A stretch of 64,000 nucleotides of DNA, from the NCBI RefSeq assembly GCF_036013745.1, contig NZ_CP107880.1, positions 744,001 through 808,000 of the forward strand. The letters run 5' to 3'. The translations under genes were made by a program, and so were the position numbers. The stretch comes from Streptomyces sp. NBC_00483. GTDB lineage: Bacteria; Actinomycetota; Actinomycetes; Streptomycetales; Streptomycetaceae. Of the stretch, positions 35,378 through 43,313 are shown in pieces (the stretch's first letter is position 1; every line of letters starts with the position of its first letter). Below the pieces are notes generated by a model that ran no database searches, was not told where the DNA came from, and saw nothing but the letters and a program-made list of their open reading frames with translations.

Positions 35378-35917
35378 TCAGCCGGCGGAGCCCGTCGGCA
35401 GATCGGCCCAGCCCAGCGGGTGCAGGGTCGGGTCCGGGTTGTCGGGCGCCGAGGGCTCGCCGCCGGCCTCGTTGAACGCGTCCAGCGCGCCGATCAGCGA
35501 CGCGCGCTGCTCCGGGTCGAGGCGCTCCACGATCCCCGCGATGTCCTCGCGGCGCCGCGTGGTCACGTTCTCGACGGTGCGGCGCCCCTCGTCGGTCAAC
35601 TGCAGGAGCGTCTCCCGGCGGTTGGCGGGGTTCGCGCGGCGGTCCGCGAGTCCCGCCGCGATCAGCCGGTCCACCATCCGCATCGCGGTGGACGGCGCCA
35701 CGTGCAACTGCTCGGCGAGCATGACGAGTTTGGTGGCGCCGCGCGTCGAGAGCACCACCAGCATCCGGAACTGGGCCAGCGTCACCCGGTCCTCGACCTC
35801 CGCGAGGGACCGGGCCGACACGGCGACGAGCAGCCGCGACGCGGTGAGCACTGCTCGGGTCACCGCGTCCACGTCGTCCCGGCCCTCGGCCCGGGGCCCG
35901 CTCCCGCTCTCAGCCAT
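35378..35917 (-). CDS. MarR-family regulator
   Basis: 179 residues. The winged helix is about residues 55-125 (LAQFRMLVVLSTRG, HVAPSTAMRMVDRLIAAGL, DRRANPANRRETLLQLTDEG). The ATG at 35917 overlaps the end of the TetR gene by 8 bases (ATGGCTGA) and is preceded by GAGGAGG, so the two are translated together. Its likely target is the pair of TTTGCAT palindromes before the ClC gene, which ends 42 bases from its stop. Ligand unknown. Confidence 0.85.
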   Translation of the reverse strand: MAESGSGPRAEGRDDVDAVTRAVLTASRLLVAVSARSLAEVEDRVTLAQFRMLVVLSTRGATKLVMLAEQLHVAPSTAMRMVDRLIAAGLADRRANPANRRETLLQLTDEGRRTVENVTTRRREDIAGIVERLDPEQRASLIGALDAFNEAGGEPSAPDNPDPTLHPLGWADLPTGSAG

Positions 35918-36593
35918 GCGCCCTCCTCGCGGTGTCGATACCCGCCAGTATGAGGTCGATGCCGGCCAGGAACTGCGCCCGGTCGTCATGTTCGGGCAGT
36001 TCCGCGGCCACCTGCCGCAGGAACGGGTAGCGAGTGGCGTCAAGTTCCTTCCACCGGGCGGCGATTCCGCCGAGGAACGCCGAGCGGTCGGTCGCGCCCG
36101 GGAGTACGAGGCCGGCGTTCGCGGCGTTCTGAGCTGCGGCTCCGAGTACGTAATTCAGCAGCGCGGAGGCGGAGTTGAACTGCTCCGCGCGCGCGACGCC
36201 CAGCTCCTGGAGCCGGCCACCGAGGCCCTCGAAGATCTGCAACAGCGCGACTCCCCAAGGCTCGCGCGAGAGCTGGGTCCCCACCCACGGGTGCACGTCG
36301 ATCGCATCGAAGACGCCGAGCGCCAGGACACGGATCCCCTCCCGCGGATCCTCGTCACGGGCCACGTCCGCCATGACGCGCGTGACGACGCCGTCGGTGG
36401 CCGCGGCGAGCAGCTCGTCCTTGTTCGCGACGTGCCAGTAGATCGCCCCGGCGCCGGTCGCCAGACGCGCCGCGAGGGCACGGAAGGTCAGCCCCTTCTC
36501 GCCCTCGGTGTCGAGGATCTCGATCGCCGCCTCGACGATCCGCTCCTTGGAGAGCGCGTCGGTGCGCTGTGCCCTGGTCGCCATGGGTCCCAT
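35910..36593 (-). CDS. TetR-family regulator of the FAD monooxygenase
   Basis: 227 residues with helix-turn-helix about 15-60 (IVEAAIEILDTEGEKGLTFR, then GAGAIYWHVANKDELL) and a TetR_C domain. Position: divergent from the FAD monooxygenase, with two GGAACA palindromes between, so it should repress both. ATG 36593 (MGPMATR) is the first good start; ATG 36584 is the alternative. It overlaps the MarR gene and heads a two-regulator operon. Confidence 0.87.
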   Translation of the reverse strand: MGPMATRAQRTDALSKERIVEAAIEILDTEGEKGLTFRALAARLATGAGAIYWHVANKDELLAAATDGVVTRVMADVARDEDPREGIRVLALGVFDAIDVHPWVGTQLSREPWGVALLQIFEGLGGRLQELGVARAEQFNSASALLNYVLGAAAQNAANAGLVLPGATDRSAFLGGIAARWKELDATRYPFLRQVAAELPEHDDRAQFLAGIDLILAGIDTARRAHG

Positions 36594-36605
36594 TTTGACA
36601 CGGCT

Positions 36606-36642
36606 GGAACATTGTTCCAAACTGGTACTGGAACAACGTTCC
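36606..36642. promoter_or_regulatory. Two TetR operators
   Basis: GGAACATTGTTCC at 36606-36618 is a perfect 13-bp palindrome and GGAACAACGTTCC at 36630-36642 a close copy, centres 24 bases apart, between the divergent TetR gene and the FAD monooxygenase. Confidence 0.78.
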
Positions 36643-36690
36643 ACGCTCATCGCTTCCCGAAATCTCGGACTCTCGAAACGGAGCAAGATC

Positions 36691-37950
36691 ATGAACACGA
36701 CTACGCACACGACTGCGACCACGACCACGCACACGACCACCCCGATCACGATCGTCGGCGCGGGCCTCGGCGGCCTCGTCCTCGCCCGGGTCCTGCACGT
36801 CCACGGCATCCCCGCGACGGTCTACGAAGCCGACCCCTCGCCGGACTCCCGCACCCAGGGCGGCCAGCTCGACATACACGAGGCCGACGGGCAGGCGGCC
36901 CTCGCGGCGGCCGGGCTCACCGAGGAGTTCCGCGCGATCATCCACGAGGGCGCCGAGGCGCTGCGCGTGCTCGACCAGCACGGCAAGGTGCTGATGGACG
37001 AGCCCGACGACGGCAGCGCGAAGCGCCCCGAGGTGCTCCGCGGCGACCTGCGCCGGATCCTGCTCGACTCGCTGCCCGAGGGCACGGTCCAGTGGGGACA
37101 CAAGATCACCGGTGTCAGGCCGCTCGGCGACGGCCGCCACGAGCTGACCTTCGCCGACGGTTCGACCGTCACCACCAGCCTCCTCGTCGGGGCCGACGGC
37201 GCCTGGTCGAAGGTCCGCCCCCTCGTCTCGGACGCCACGCCCGCCTACACCGGCACGACGTTCGTCGAGACCTACCTGTACGACGTGGACGAGCGCCACG
37301 CGGCGGCCGCCGATGCGGTCGGCGCCGGCGCCCTGCTCGCCCCTTCCCCCGGCAAGGGCATCAACGCGCACCGCGAGGCCGGCGGAATCATCCACACCTA
37401 CGTCCAACTGACCCGCCCCGCCTCCTGGTTCGCCGACATCGACTTCACGGACGTGGCCGCGGCGAAGGCCCGGATCGCGGCCGAGTTCGAGGGCTGGGCC
37501 CCGGAGCTCACCGCCCTGATCACGGACGGCGAGTCGGCCCCGGTCGCGCGCATGATCCACACGCTGCCCGACGGACACCACTGGGACCGCGTGCCGGGCG
37601 TGACGCTGCTGGGCGACGCCGCGCACCTGATGCCGCCGTCCGGCGACGGCGCCAACCTGGCCATGTTCGACGGCGCCGAACTCGGCCGGGCGATCGCCGC
37701 ACACCCCGGCGACATCGAGGCGGCCCTCGCGGACTACGAAGCGGTGATGTTCGCCCGCACCTCCGGCTTCTACGACGACGCGCGCGAGATCTTGGACCTC
37801 TGCCTCGGCGACGGTGCACCGCACTCACTCGTCGACTTCTTCACCGCGGCTGGTGAGTCCGTCGCTGGCGAGTCGGCTGCCGGCGAGTCCGTCACTGGTG
37901 AGCGCGTCGCCGGCGAGACGGCGACGGAGTCCGACGCCGCGCGAGCCTGA
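36691..37950 (+). CDS. FAD-dependent monooxygenase, TetX-like
   Basis: 419 residues. A Thr/His-rich 18-residue head (MNTTTHTTATTTTHTTTP) precedes the FAD Rossmann motif GAGLGGLVLARVL and the GDAAHLMPPSGDGANLAM block with DG motif. It resembles class A flavin monooxygenases of the TetX type, which hydroxylate or inactivate drugs with NADPH. The tail (about 390-412) carries GES[A/V][A/T] repeats, coded by a 15-base tandem repeat. It is under the adjacent TetR. The substrate is not known; a TetX-type drug role is only an analogy. Confidence 0.85.
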   Translation: MNTTTHTTATTTTHTTTPITIVGAGLGGLVLARVLHVHGIPATVYEADPSPDSRTQGGQLDIHEADGQAALAAAGLTEEFRAIIHEGAEALRVLDQHGKVLMDEPDDGSAKRPEVLRGDLRRILLDSLPEGTVQWGHKITGVRPLGDGRHELTFADGSTVTTSLLVGADGAWSKVRPLVSDATPAYTGTTFVETYLYDVDERHAAAADAVGAGALLAPSPGKGINAHREAGGIIHTYVQLTRPASWFADIDFTDVAAAKARIAAEFEGWAPELTALITDGESAPVARMIHTLPDGHHWDRVPGVTLLGDAAHLMPPSGDGANLAMFDGAELGRAIAAHPGDIEAALADYEAVMFARTSGFYDDAREILDLCLGDGAPHSLVDFFTAAGESVAGESAAGESVTGERVAGETATESDAARA

Positions 37951-38080
37951 CCCGACGAAGCCCACCGAAAGGCACCGGCGCACCCACCCGCACCATGGTG
38001 CGGCGCCGACCCTGGCGGGACAATGTGCCGGATCCGCCCCTCGCCGGGACGGCCCCGCACACTCGTCGAAGGTGGCACCC

Positions 38081-39772
38081 GTGAATATCGACGGCAGCGA
38101 CGGCTATTACGACCTGGGATCCTTCCACCGCGAGGTCACCACCGGCTCACCCGAGGCCCAACTGTGGTTCGACCGCGGCCTGTTGTGGGTGTACGGCTTC
38201 CACCACGAGGAGGCGGCCCGCTGCTTCAAGCGGGCCATCGAGGCCGACGAGCAGTGCGCCATGGCCCACTGGGGCCTCGCCTACGCGCTGGGTCCGAACT
38301 ACAACAAGCCGTGGGAGGCGTTCGACGAGCGCGAGCTGACGTCGAGCGTCGAACGGACCCACCACGCCGTCCAGCGGGCCACGCTCGCCGCCGCCCGCGC
38401 GACACCGGTCGAGCAGGCGCTGGTCGACGCCCTCCGGCACCGCTATCCGTCCCCCGGTCCCGCCCCCGACCAGTCGGTGTGGAACGAGGAGTACGCGCAG
38501 GCCATGGGCAAGGTCTACGCGAACCACCGGGACGACCCGGATGTCGCGACGCTGTACGCCGACGCCCTGATGAACCTCACGCCCTGGCAGCTGTGGGATC
38601 TGCCCACCGGCCGTCCCGCCGAGGGCGCCCGCACCGTCGAGGCACGGGAGGCGCTCGAACACGCGCTCGCGCGGCCCGACGGCCGCGACCACCCCGGCCT
38701 GCTGCACCTCTACATCCACCTCATGGAGATGTCGCCGACGCCCGAACAGGCGTTGCCGGTCGCCGACCGACTCCGGGGCCTGGTGCCCGACTCGGGCCAT
38801 CTGCACCACATGCCCACGCACATCGACGTACTGTGCGGCGACTACCGGCGCACCATCGAGGCCAACACCCGCGCCATCGAGGCGGACGAGCCGGCACTGG
38901 CCCGCGACGGCGCCATGAACTTCTACACGCTCTACCGCTGCCACAACATCCACTTCCGGCTCTACGCCGCGATGTTCGCGGGCCGGGCGGAGGTGGCGTT
39001 CGACTCCGTGAACCGGCTCGAGGCGGCGGTCCCCGAGGAGCTGCTGCGCGTCGAGTCCCCGCCCATGGCCGACTGGCTGGAGGGCTTCGTGGGCATGCGG
39101 GTGCACGCCCTGGTCCGCTTCGGCCGCTGGCAGGACCTCATCGACCTGCCGCTGCCCCGCGACCCGGAGCTGTACTGCGTGACGACGGCGATGACCCACT
39201 ACGGCAGGGGCGTGGCCCTCGCCGCGACCGGCCGCACACAGGAGGCCGCGGCGGAACGCGCGCGCTTCACCACCGCCGTGGAACGGGTACCGCGGTCCCG
39301 CACCCTCTTCAACAACACGTGCCTCGACCTCCTCGCCCTGGCCGGAGCGATGCTCGACGGCGAACTCGCCTACCGGACGGGCGACTTCGACCAGGCCTTC
39401 ACCGACCTTCGCCGCGCCATCCACCTCGACGACACCCTCCCCTACGACGAGCCGTGGGGCTGGATGCAGCCGACCCGGCACGCGTACGGGGCGCTGCTCC
39501 TGGAGCAGGGCAGGGTGGCGGAGGCCGCCGACGTCTACGCCGCCGACCTGGGCCTCGACGACACCCTCCCCCGCCCCCTGCGCCACCCCAACAACGTGTG
39601 GGCGCTGCACGGCTACCACGAGTGCCTGCTCCGCCTCGGCCGCGACGCCGAGGCCCGGATCATCGCCCCGCAGCTGACGACGGCACTGGCGGTGGCGGAC
39701 GTCCCGATCCGCTCGTCGTGCTACTGCCGCCTGGACTCGGGGACACCTGAGGAGGAGAACGACTGCTGTTGA
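38081..39772 (+). CDS. TPR protein of unknown function
   Basis: 563 residues, helical throughout with tetratricopeptide-like motifs (AARCFKRAIEADEQCAMAHW, AADVYAADLGL). Conserved-looking His clusters occur: HLHHMPTHID and YRCHNIHF. The C-terminus has five Cys (CYCRLD to NDCC). These residues may bind a metal or a partner. It stands 130 bases after the monooxygenase; the GTG start lies after GAAGG. I do not recognise an enzyme. Confidence 0.7.
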   Translation: MNIDGSDGYYDLGSFHREVTTGSPEAQLWFDRGLLWVYGFHHEEAARCFKRAIEADEQCAMAHWGLAYALGPNYNKPWEAFDERELTSSVERTHHAVQRATLAAARATPVEQALVDALRHRYPSPGPAPDQSVWNEEYAQAMGKVYANHRDDPDVATLYADALMNLTPWQLWDLPTGRPAEGARTVEAREALEHALARPDGRDHPGLLHLYIHLMEMSPTPEQALPVADRLRGLVPDSGHLHHMPTHIDVLCGDYRRTIEANTRAIEADEPALARDGAMNFYTLYRCHNIHFRLYAAMFAGRAEVAFDSVNRLEAAVPEELLRVESPPMADWLEGFVGMRVHALVRFGRWQDLIDLPLPRDPELYCVTTAMTHYGRGVALAATGRTQEAAAERARFTTAVERVPRSRTLFNNTCLDLLALAGAMLDGELAYRTGDFDQAFTDLRRAIHLDDTLPYDEPWGWMQPTRHAYGALLLEQGRVAEAADVYAADLGLDDTLPRPLRHPNNVWALHGYHECLLRLGRDAEARIIAPQLTTALAVADVPIRSSCYCRLDSGTPEEENDCC

Positions 39773-39861
39773 CGGCTGCCGTTCGGGCCCTGCCCAGCAA
39801 CCTGGGTCAACTCCCCCGTTCACCTCTCATGCCTGGCCCCTCAGTCCTCACCCCTGACTCC

Positions 39862-40101
39862 TCACTCCTGCTCCTCCAGCAGGCAGAATCCGCCGCCACG
39901 GCAATCCCCGCACACCTCCCCCTCGCGCTGCCCGCTCCCGTGGCAGGCCCCGCACAACCCGTCGTGCCACGTCGTCCCGTCCAGCGCGTGGTGCGGGTGC
40001 GGATAGTGCGTGTCGGGGAGCACGCACTCCACCTGTGTGTCCGGATGCCGTCGGACACACAGGTCCCGGCCGGGCTGCCGACGCCGAGCTTCCTCTGTCA
40101 T
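39862..40101 (-). CDS. Small DnaJ-like zinc-finger protein
   Basis: 79 residues. Two motifs of the DnaJ Cys-rich type, CGACHGSG and CGDCRGGG, lie at the C-terminus and could hold one zinc; a CVRRHPDTQVEC block is near the N-terminus. It is compact, hydrophilic and probably cytoplasmic, with no partner clear. The ATG has a weak GGAG only 2 bases upstream. Confidence 0.6.
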   Translation of the reverse strand: MTEEARRRQPGRDLCVRRHPDTQVECVLPDTHYPHPHHALDGTTWHDGLCGACHGSGQREGEVCGDCRGGGFCLLEEQE

Positions 40102-40198
40102 GACTCCTGCTTCCCCTTCCGCTACGACTCCAGGGAAGCATCCACCACTGACAATCGGGCCGACAGCGCCCCGCCGGGCCGCGCCGCAGGCCCCGGTG

Positions 40199-41020
40199 TC
40201 AGGCTTCGGCGCGCTCCGCGGTGACCACCACCGCCGTGTACGGCAGGGTGAATTCGCCGCCCATCGCGTCGATCGCGGCGCCCGTGCGCGCCAGCAGGTC
40301 CGCCAACTGCTCCGGCCGGTACGTGCCCGCCTCCCCGCTGGTGCGCAGCTGTTCCAACCACGCGTCGCGCGTGTACGTGGCCTCCCAGTCGAAGTGCCAC
40401 TCCTCGGGCTCGCCGAACAGAGCGGTGTCGCGCAGCCCGTCGGCGACCTTCGCGAAGACCGCCCCGTACGCGTCGAGGGTGGGGCGGGCCCAGGGGTTGC
40501 GCGGCGAGTCGGGCAGGGCCTCGCGGTGGGCGGCGGCGAAGGCGGCCGCGAGCTCGGGCCCTGGACGGAAGACGTTCCAGAAGAGGGCGAGGCGCCCACC
40601 CGGGCGCAGCACCTCGGCCGCCTTCATGGCTCCTGCGACCGGGTCGACCCAGTGCCAGGTCTGTCCCGCGACGACCGCGTCGAAGGTGCGGCCCGCCGCG
40701 TCCCAGGTCTCGAACTTGCCGACTTCCACGTCGAGTTCGTGACCGCGGGCGTACTCCGCCATACGCGCGTCGACGTCGATACCGAGGACGGTGCAGCCCG
40801 CCGCCCGGAACTGGCGGGACGCGATGCCGGTGCCGCAGCCGACGTCGAGGACGTCAGGGCCCGGCGCGGCGGCGGTGATCCGGGCGACCAGGGCATCCGG
40901 GTAGCGGGGCCGGGTGCGGTCGTAGCGCTCGGGGTCGGCCCCGAAGGACTCCGCCATGGCGCGGGCCTTGTGCGGTTGGTTCGCAGCGGCCTCAGAGGGC
41001 TTCACATCACGAGTGGGCAT
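40199..41020 (-). CDS. SAM-dependent methyltransferase
   Basis: 273 residues, class I. Motif I VLDVGCGTG (about 55-63), GIDVDARM, and LRPGGRLALFWN; also QTWHW in the substrate region. This is the UbiE/type 11 group. Start 41020 ATG lies within a palindromic operator that is shared with the divergent TetR gene. Possibly modifies a toxic small molecule, which is inference from the regulator pairing. Confidence 0.82.
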   Translation of the reverse strand: MPTRDVKPSEAAANQPHKARAMAESFGADPERYDRTRPRYPDALVARITAAAPGPDVLDVGCGTGIASRQFRAAGCTVLGIDVDARMAEYARGHELDVEVGKFETWDAAGRTFDAVVAGQTWHWVDPVAGAMKAAEVLRPGGRLALFWNVFRPGPELAAAFAAAHREALPDSPRNPWARPTLDAYGAVFAKVADGLRDTALFGEPEEWHFDWEATYTRDAWLEQLRTSGEAGTYRPEQLADLLARTGAAIDAMGGEFTLPYTAVVVTAERAEA

Positions 41021-41049
41021 GCGCCCACCATAGTGGGCACTCGCCCACT
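41012..41049. promoter_or_regulatory. Two TetR operators
   Basis: AGTGGGCATGCGCCCACC (41012-41029) and AGTGGGCACTCGCCCACT (41032-41049) share the 7-4-7 form; the second is perfect and the first covers the methyltransferase start codon. Binding would shut off the methyltransferase and the divergent TetR gene. Confidence 0.75.
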
Positions 41050-41088
41050 CTTCTACCCTGAGCCGAGTCGAACGAAGGAGAAGCGCAG

Positions 41089-41679
41089 GTGCCGACCGGT
41101 GTGGCCATACGCGATGTGCGGGAGCAGCTCTTCGACGCGGCCGAGCGCGTCCTCATGCGGGACGGGGCCGCCGCGCTCACCAGCCGGGCGGTCACCACGG
41201 AGGCGGGCTGCGCCAAGGGCGTGCTGCACCGTCACTTCGCCGATTTCGACGCCTTCCTGGCCGACCTCGTCATCGACCGCGCGGGCCGCATGGAGGAACG
41301 GGCCGCCGCGCTCGTCGCTACCGCCGGCACCCGTACCGTCGTCGACCTCCTCACCGACGCCCTGACGGACCTGTTCACGCCGGTCGTCGTCGCCATGGTC
41401 GGCCTGCTCACCTTCCGCGACGGCCTGCGCGCGCGACTGCGGGCGGCCGGGCGGCCCGGTGTCACGGTCCTGTCGGACGCCACCGCCATGCTCCGCTCGT
41501 ACCTCGAAGCGGAGCGGCAGGCCGGCCGGTTGACGCCCGACACGGACATCGACTCCCTGGGCCTGACCCTCATCGGCTCGGGCCACCTGCTGTACGCGAA
41601 CCGGGAGGACGGTCCGCCCGCGGAGGCGGACGTCCGCCGGGTCGTCACGTCCGCCGTCGCGGGAGCGCTGCCCCGCTAG
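41089..41679 (+). CDS. TetR-family regulator
   Basis: 196 residues. Helix-turn-helix about 10-55 (FDAAERVLMRDGAAALTSRA, then GCAKGVLHRHFADFDAFL). GTG 41089 follows GAAGGAGAAGCG. It is divergent from the methyltransferase with two good palindromes between, so it is an autoregulated repressor of that gene. It converges on the SDR gene. Confidence 0.85.
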   Translation: MPTGVAIRDVREQLFDAAERVLMRDGAAALTSRAVTTEAGCAKGVLHRHFADFDAFLADLVIDRAGRMEERAAALVATAGTRTVVDLLTDALTDLFTPVVVAMVGLLTFRDGLRARLRAAGRPGVTVLSDATAMLRSYLEAERQAGRLTPDTDIDSLGLTLIGSGHLLYANREDGPPAEADVRRVVTSAVAGALPR

Positions 41680-41694
41680 CAACTGGACAGGTCG

Positions 41695-42408
41695 TCAGGC
41701 TCCGGCGTGCACGCCGATGCCGCCGGAGACGGCGAGGTTCTCGCCGGTGATGTAACCGGCGGCGTCCGAGGCAAGAAAGGCCACGGTCTCGGCAACGTCC
41801 GAGGGTGTGCCGACGCGGCCCAGCGGGACGCCCTCACCCCACGAGTCGACCATTTCCCGGGAGACGCCCAACTTGCTGTAGGCGGGGGTGTCGATCAGCC
41901 CTGGGCTGACGGCGTTGACGCGGATGCGGCGTGGGGCGAGTTCGAGCGCGAGGGACCGCACGAGAGGCAGCAGGGCCCCCTTGGCGGCCGTCATGGCGGC
42001 CCCGATCCCTTCGCCGGCCCCGACGGTGAACACGACCGACGCCCCCTCCTTGAGGTGCGGGAGCGCCTTTTGCAGGGTGAAGAAGTTGCCCTTGACGTTG
42101 ATGTCGAAGAGGTCGTCGAAGGCGTCCTCGTCGGTCGACTCGATCGGGCCCGGCCGGGAAATGCCGGCGTTGAGGAACAGCAGGTCGAGGGAGCCGAATT
42201 CACGGCGCACCTGGCCCATCAACTCGTCGACGTCGGACAGGGACCGCGCGTCGGCCCGGACGACCTTGACGTCCTCGGGAAGTCCGGCCTCGGTGACGTT
42301 ACTGACGCCGGTGACCATGACGCGGTAACCGCGTGAGCGGAGCAGTTCAGCGGTGGCCTTGCCGATACCGCTGGTTCCACCGGTGATCAAAGCTGCAGGT
42401 GCAGACAT
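41695..42408 (-). CDS. Short-chain dehydrogenase-like protein lacking the catalytic Tyr
   Basis: 237 residues with SDR fold: TGGTSGIGKA (9-18), LFLNAGIS, VNAVSPGLIDTP and the end AGYITGENLAVSGG. The YxxxK pair reads M139-TAA-K143, so the catalytic Tyr is replaced and the usual VSS strand is FTVGAG. NAD(P) binding can still be expected; a redox role is doubtful. It is divergent from the TetR gene at 42524. The cofactor type is unclear. Confidence 0.8.
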   Translation of the reverse strand: MSAPAALITGGTSGIGKATAELLRSRGYRVMVTGVSNVTEAGLPEDVKVVRADARSLSDVDELMGQVRREFGSLDLLFLNAGISRPGPIESTDEDAFDDLFDINVKGNFFTLQKALPHLKEGASVVFTVGAGEGIGAAMTAAKGALLPLVRSLALELAPRRIRVNAVSPGLIDTPAYSKLGVSREMVDSWGEGVPLGRVGTPSDVAETVAFLASDAAGYITGENLAVSGGIGVHAGA

Positions 42409-42443
42409 GGTGCGCCCCTTTGCGTGCTGCCGGAGGTAGGAAT

Positions 42444-42502
42444 TGACAGCCTACGTCTACCTGTCAGCGACTGCCAAACTTCGCGTGAGTGCCACCCTGG
42501 CA
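42444..42502. promoter_or_regulatory. Inverted repeats between SDR and TetR genes
   Basis: TGACAG at 42444 pairs with CTGTCA ending 42466 and TGCCA at 42490 with TGGCA ending 42502. Both lie in the short divergent promoter and may be TetR sites; a -10-like TAGCCT is at about 42512, so the tetR transcript may be nearly leaderless. Confidence 0.5.
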
Positions 42503-42523
42503 GTGCCGGGATAGCCTGAGGGC

Positions 42524-43132
42524 ATGAAGCAGGAAGCCAAGACGGCGGCAGGCGCGCCGGCCACACTGTGGGACCGGACGCGGCAACTGGCCTCCAAGGA
42601 GATCCTCGAGACGGCCCTGCGCCTGTTCACCGAGCAGGGTTACGACGAGACGACCACCGCCCAGATCGCCCGCGAGGCCGGCGTCTCCCAGCGCACCCTC
42701 TTCCGCTACTTCGGCACCAAGGAGGACCTCCTCGGCGGAGGTCAGGAGCAGTTCGGGCAGGTCCTGACGGACGCGATCAACGAGCAGCCCGCCGGGGCCG
42801 ACATCTGGGACACCCTGCGCGCGGGACTCGCCGCCGTACTGGCGCTGCACGACAGCCGCGAGCAGGCCCTGGAGCGGTTCCGTCTCCTGCACAACACCGC
42901 CTCGCTGCGCGCCGGTTGGCTCGAAAAGCGCATGCGCCTCCAGGAGGCCGTACTGCCGCTCGTCGAGGCGCGCATGAGCATCGCTCCCGGAAGTGCGGAC
43001 CCGAGGGCCCGCGCGGTGATCGCGACGGCGTTCGCGTGCCTGGATGCCGCATCGATGACGTGGGTCGACAACGGCGGCAAGGGCGACATCATCGACCTGT
43101 ACGACGCATGCCTGGCCGCGGTGCGCGGCTGA
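42524..43132 (+). CDS. TetR-family regulator
   Basis: 202 residues with helix-turn-helix about 25-70 (EILETALRLFTEQGYDETTT, then GVSQRTLFRYFGTKEDLL). It is divergent from the SDR-like gene and likely regulates it. Ligand unknown. The next gene, a tannase, begins 181 bases downstream and has its own promoter-like repeats. Confidence 0.85.
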   Translation: MKQEAKTAAGAPATLWDRTRQLASKEILETALRLFTEQGYDETTTAQIAREAGVSQRTLFRYFGTKEDLLGGGQEQFGQVLTDAINEQPAGADIWDTLRAGLAAVLALHDSREQALERFRLLHNTASLRAGWLEKRMRLQEAVLPLVEARMSIAPGSADPRARAVIATAFACLDAASMTWVDNGGKGDIIDLYDACLAAVRG

Positions 43133-43230
43133 CCGCAGCGCACGACCGGCCACAGCATTGCGACCGCCGCCCACTCGTGCCGGAGCGCCACCTTCGCCTA
43201 CCTGAGCACCTCCTGAGAATGTCTCCCAAA

Positions 43231-43254
43231 TTGTTGACACTTACGTTGACAGTT
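43231..43254. repeat. Two adjacent 12-bp repeats with GTTGACA upstream of tannase
   Basis: TTGTTGACACTT (43231-43242) and ACGTTGACAGTT (43243-43254) lie head to tail 60 to 83 bases before the tannase start. The core GTTGACA-n-TT also occurs, on the minus strand, at 50654-50665 in the gntR promoter (TCGTTGACAATT). They may be binding sites of the GntR regulator, or overlap a -35 element TTGACA. Confidence 0.5.
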
Positions 43255-43313
43255 GATGCCGTAGGTCCGGGGACGGGACTCGCTCGCCCCAAGAGCCACA
43301 CGGGAGCCACGAG

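Noticed and set aside
42443..42448. TTGACA near SDR/TetR as a member of the GTTGACA-n-TT set
   Set aside because: Its flanks (AATTGACAGCC) do not match the 12-bp repeats before tannase beyond the hexamer.
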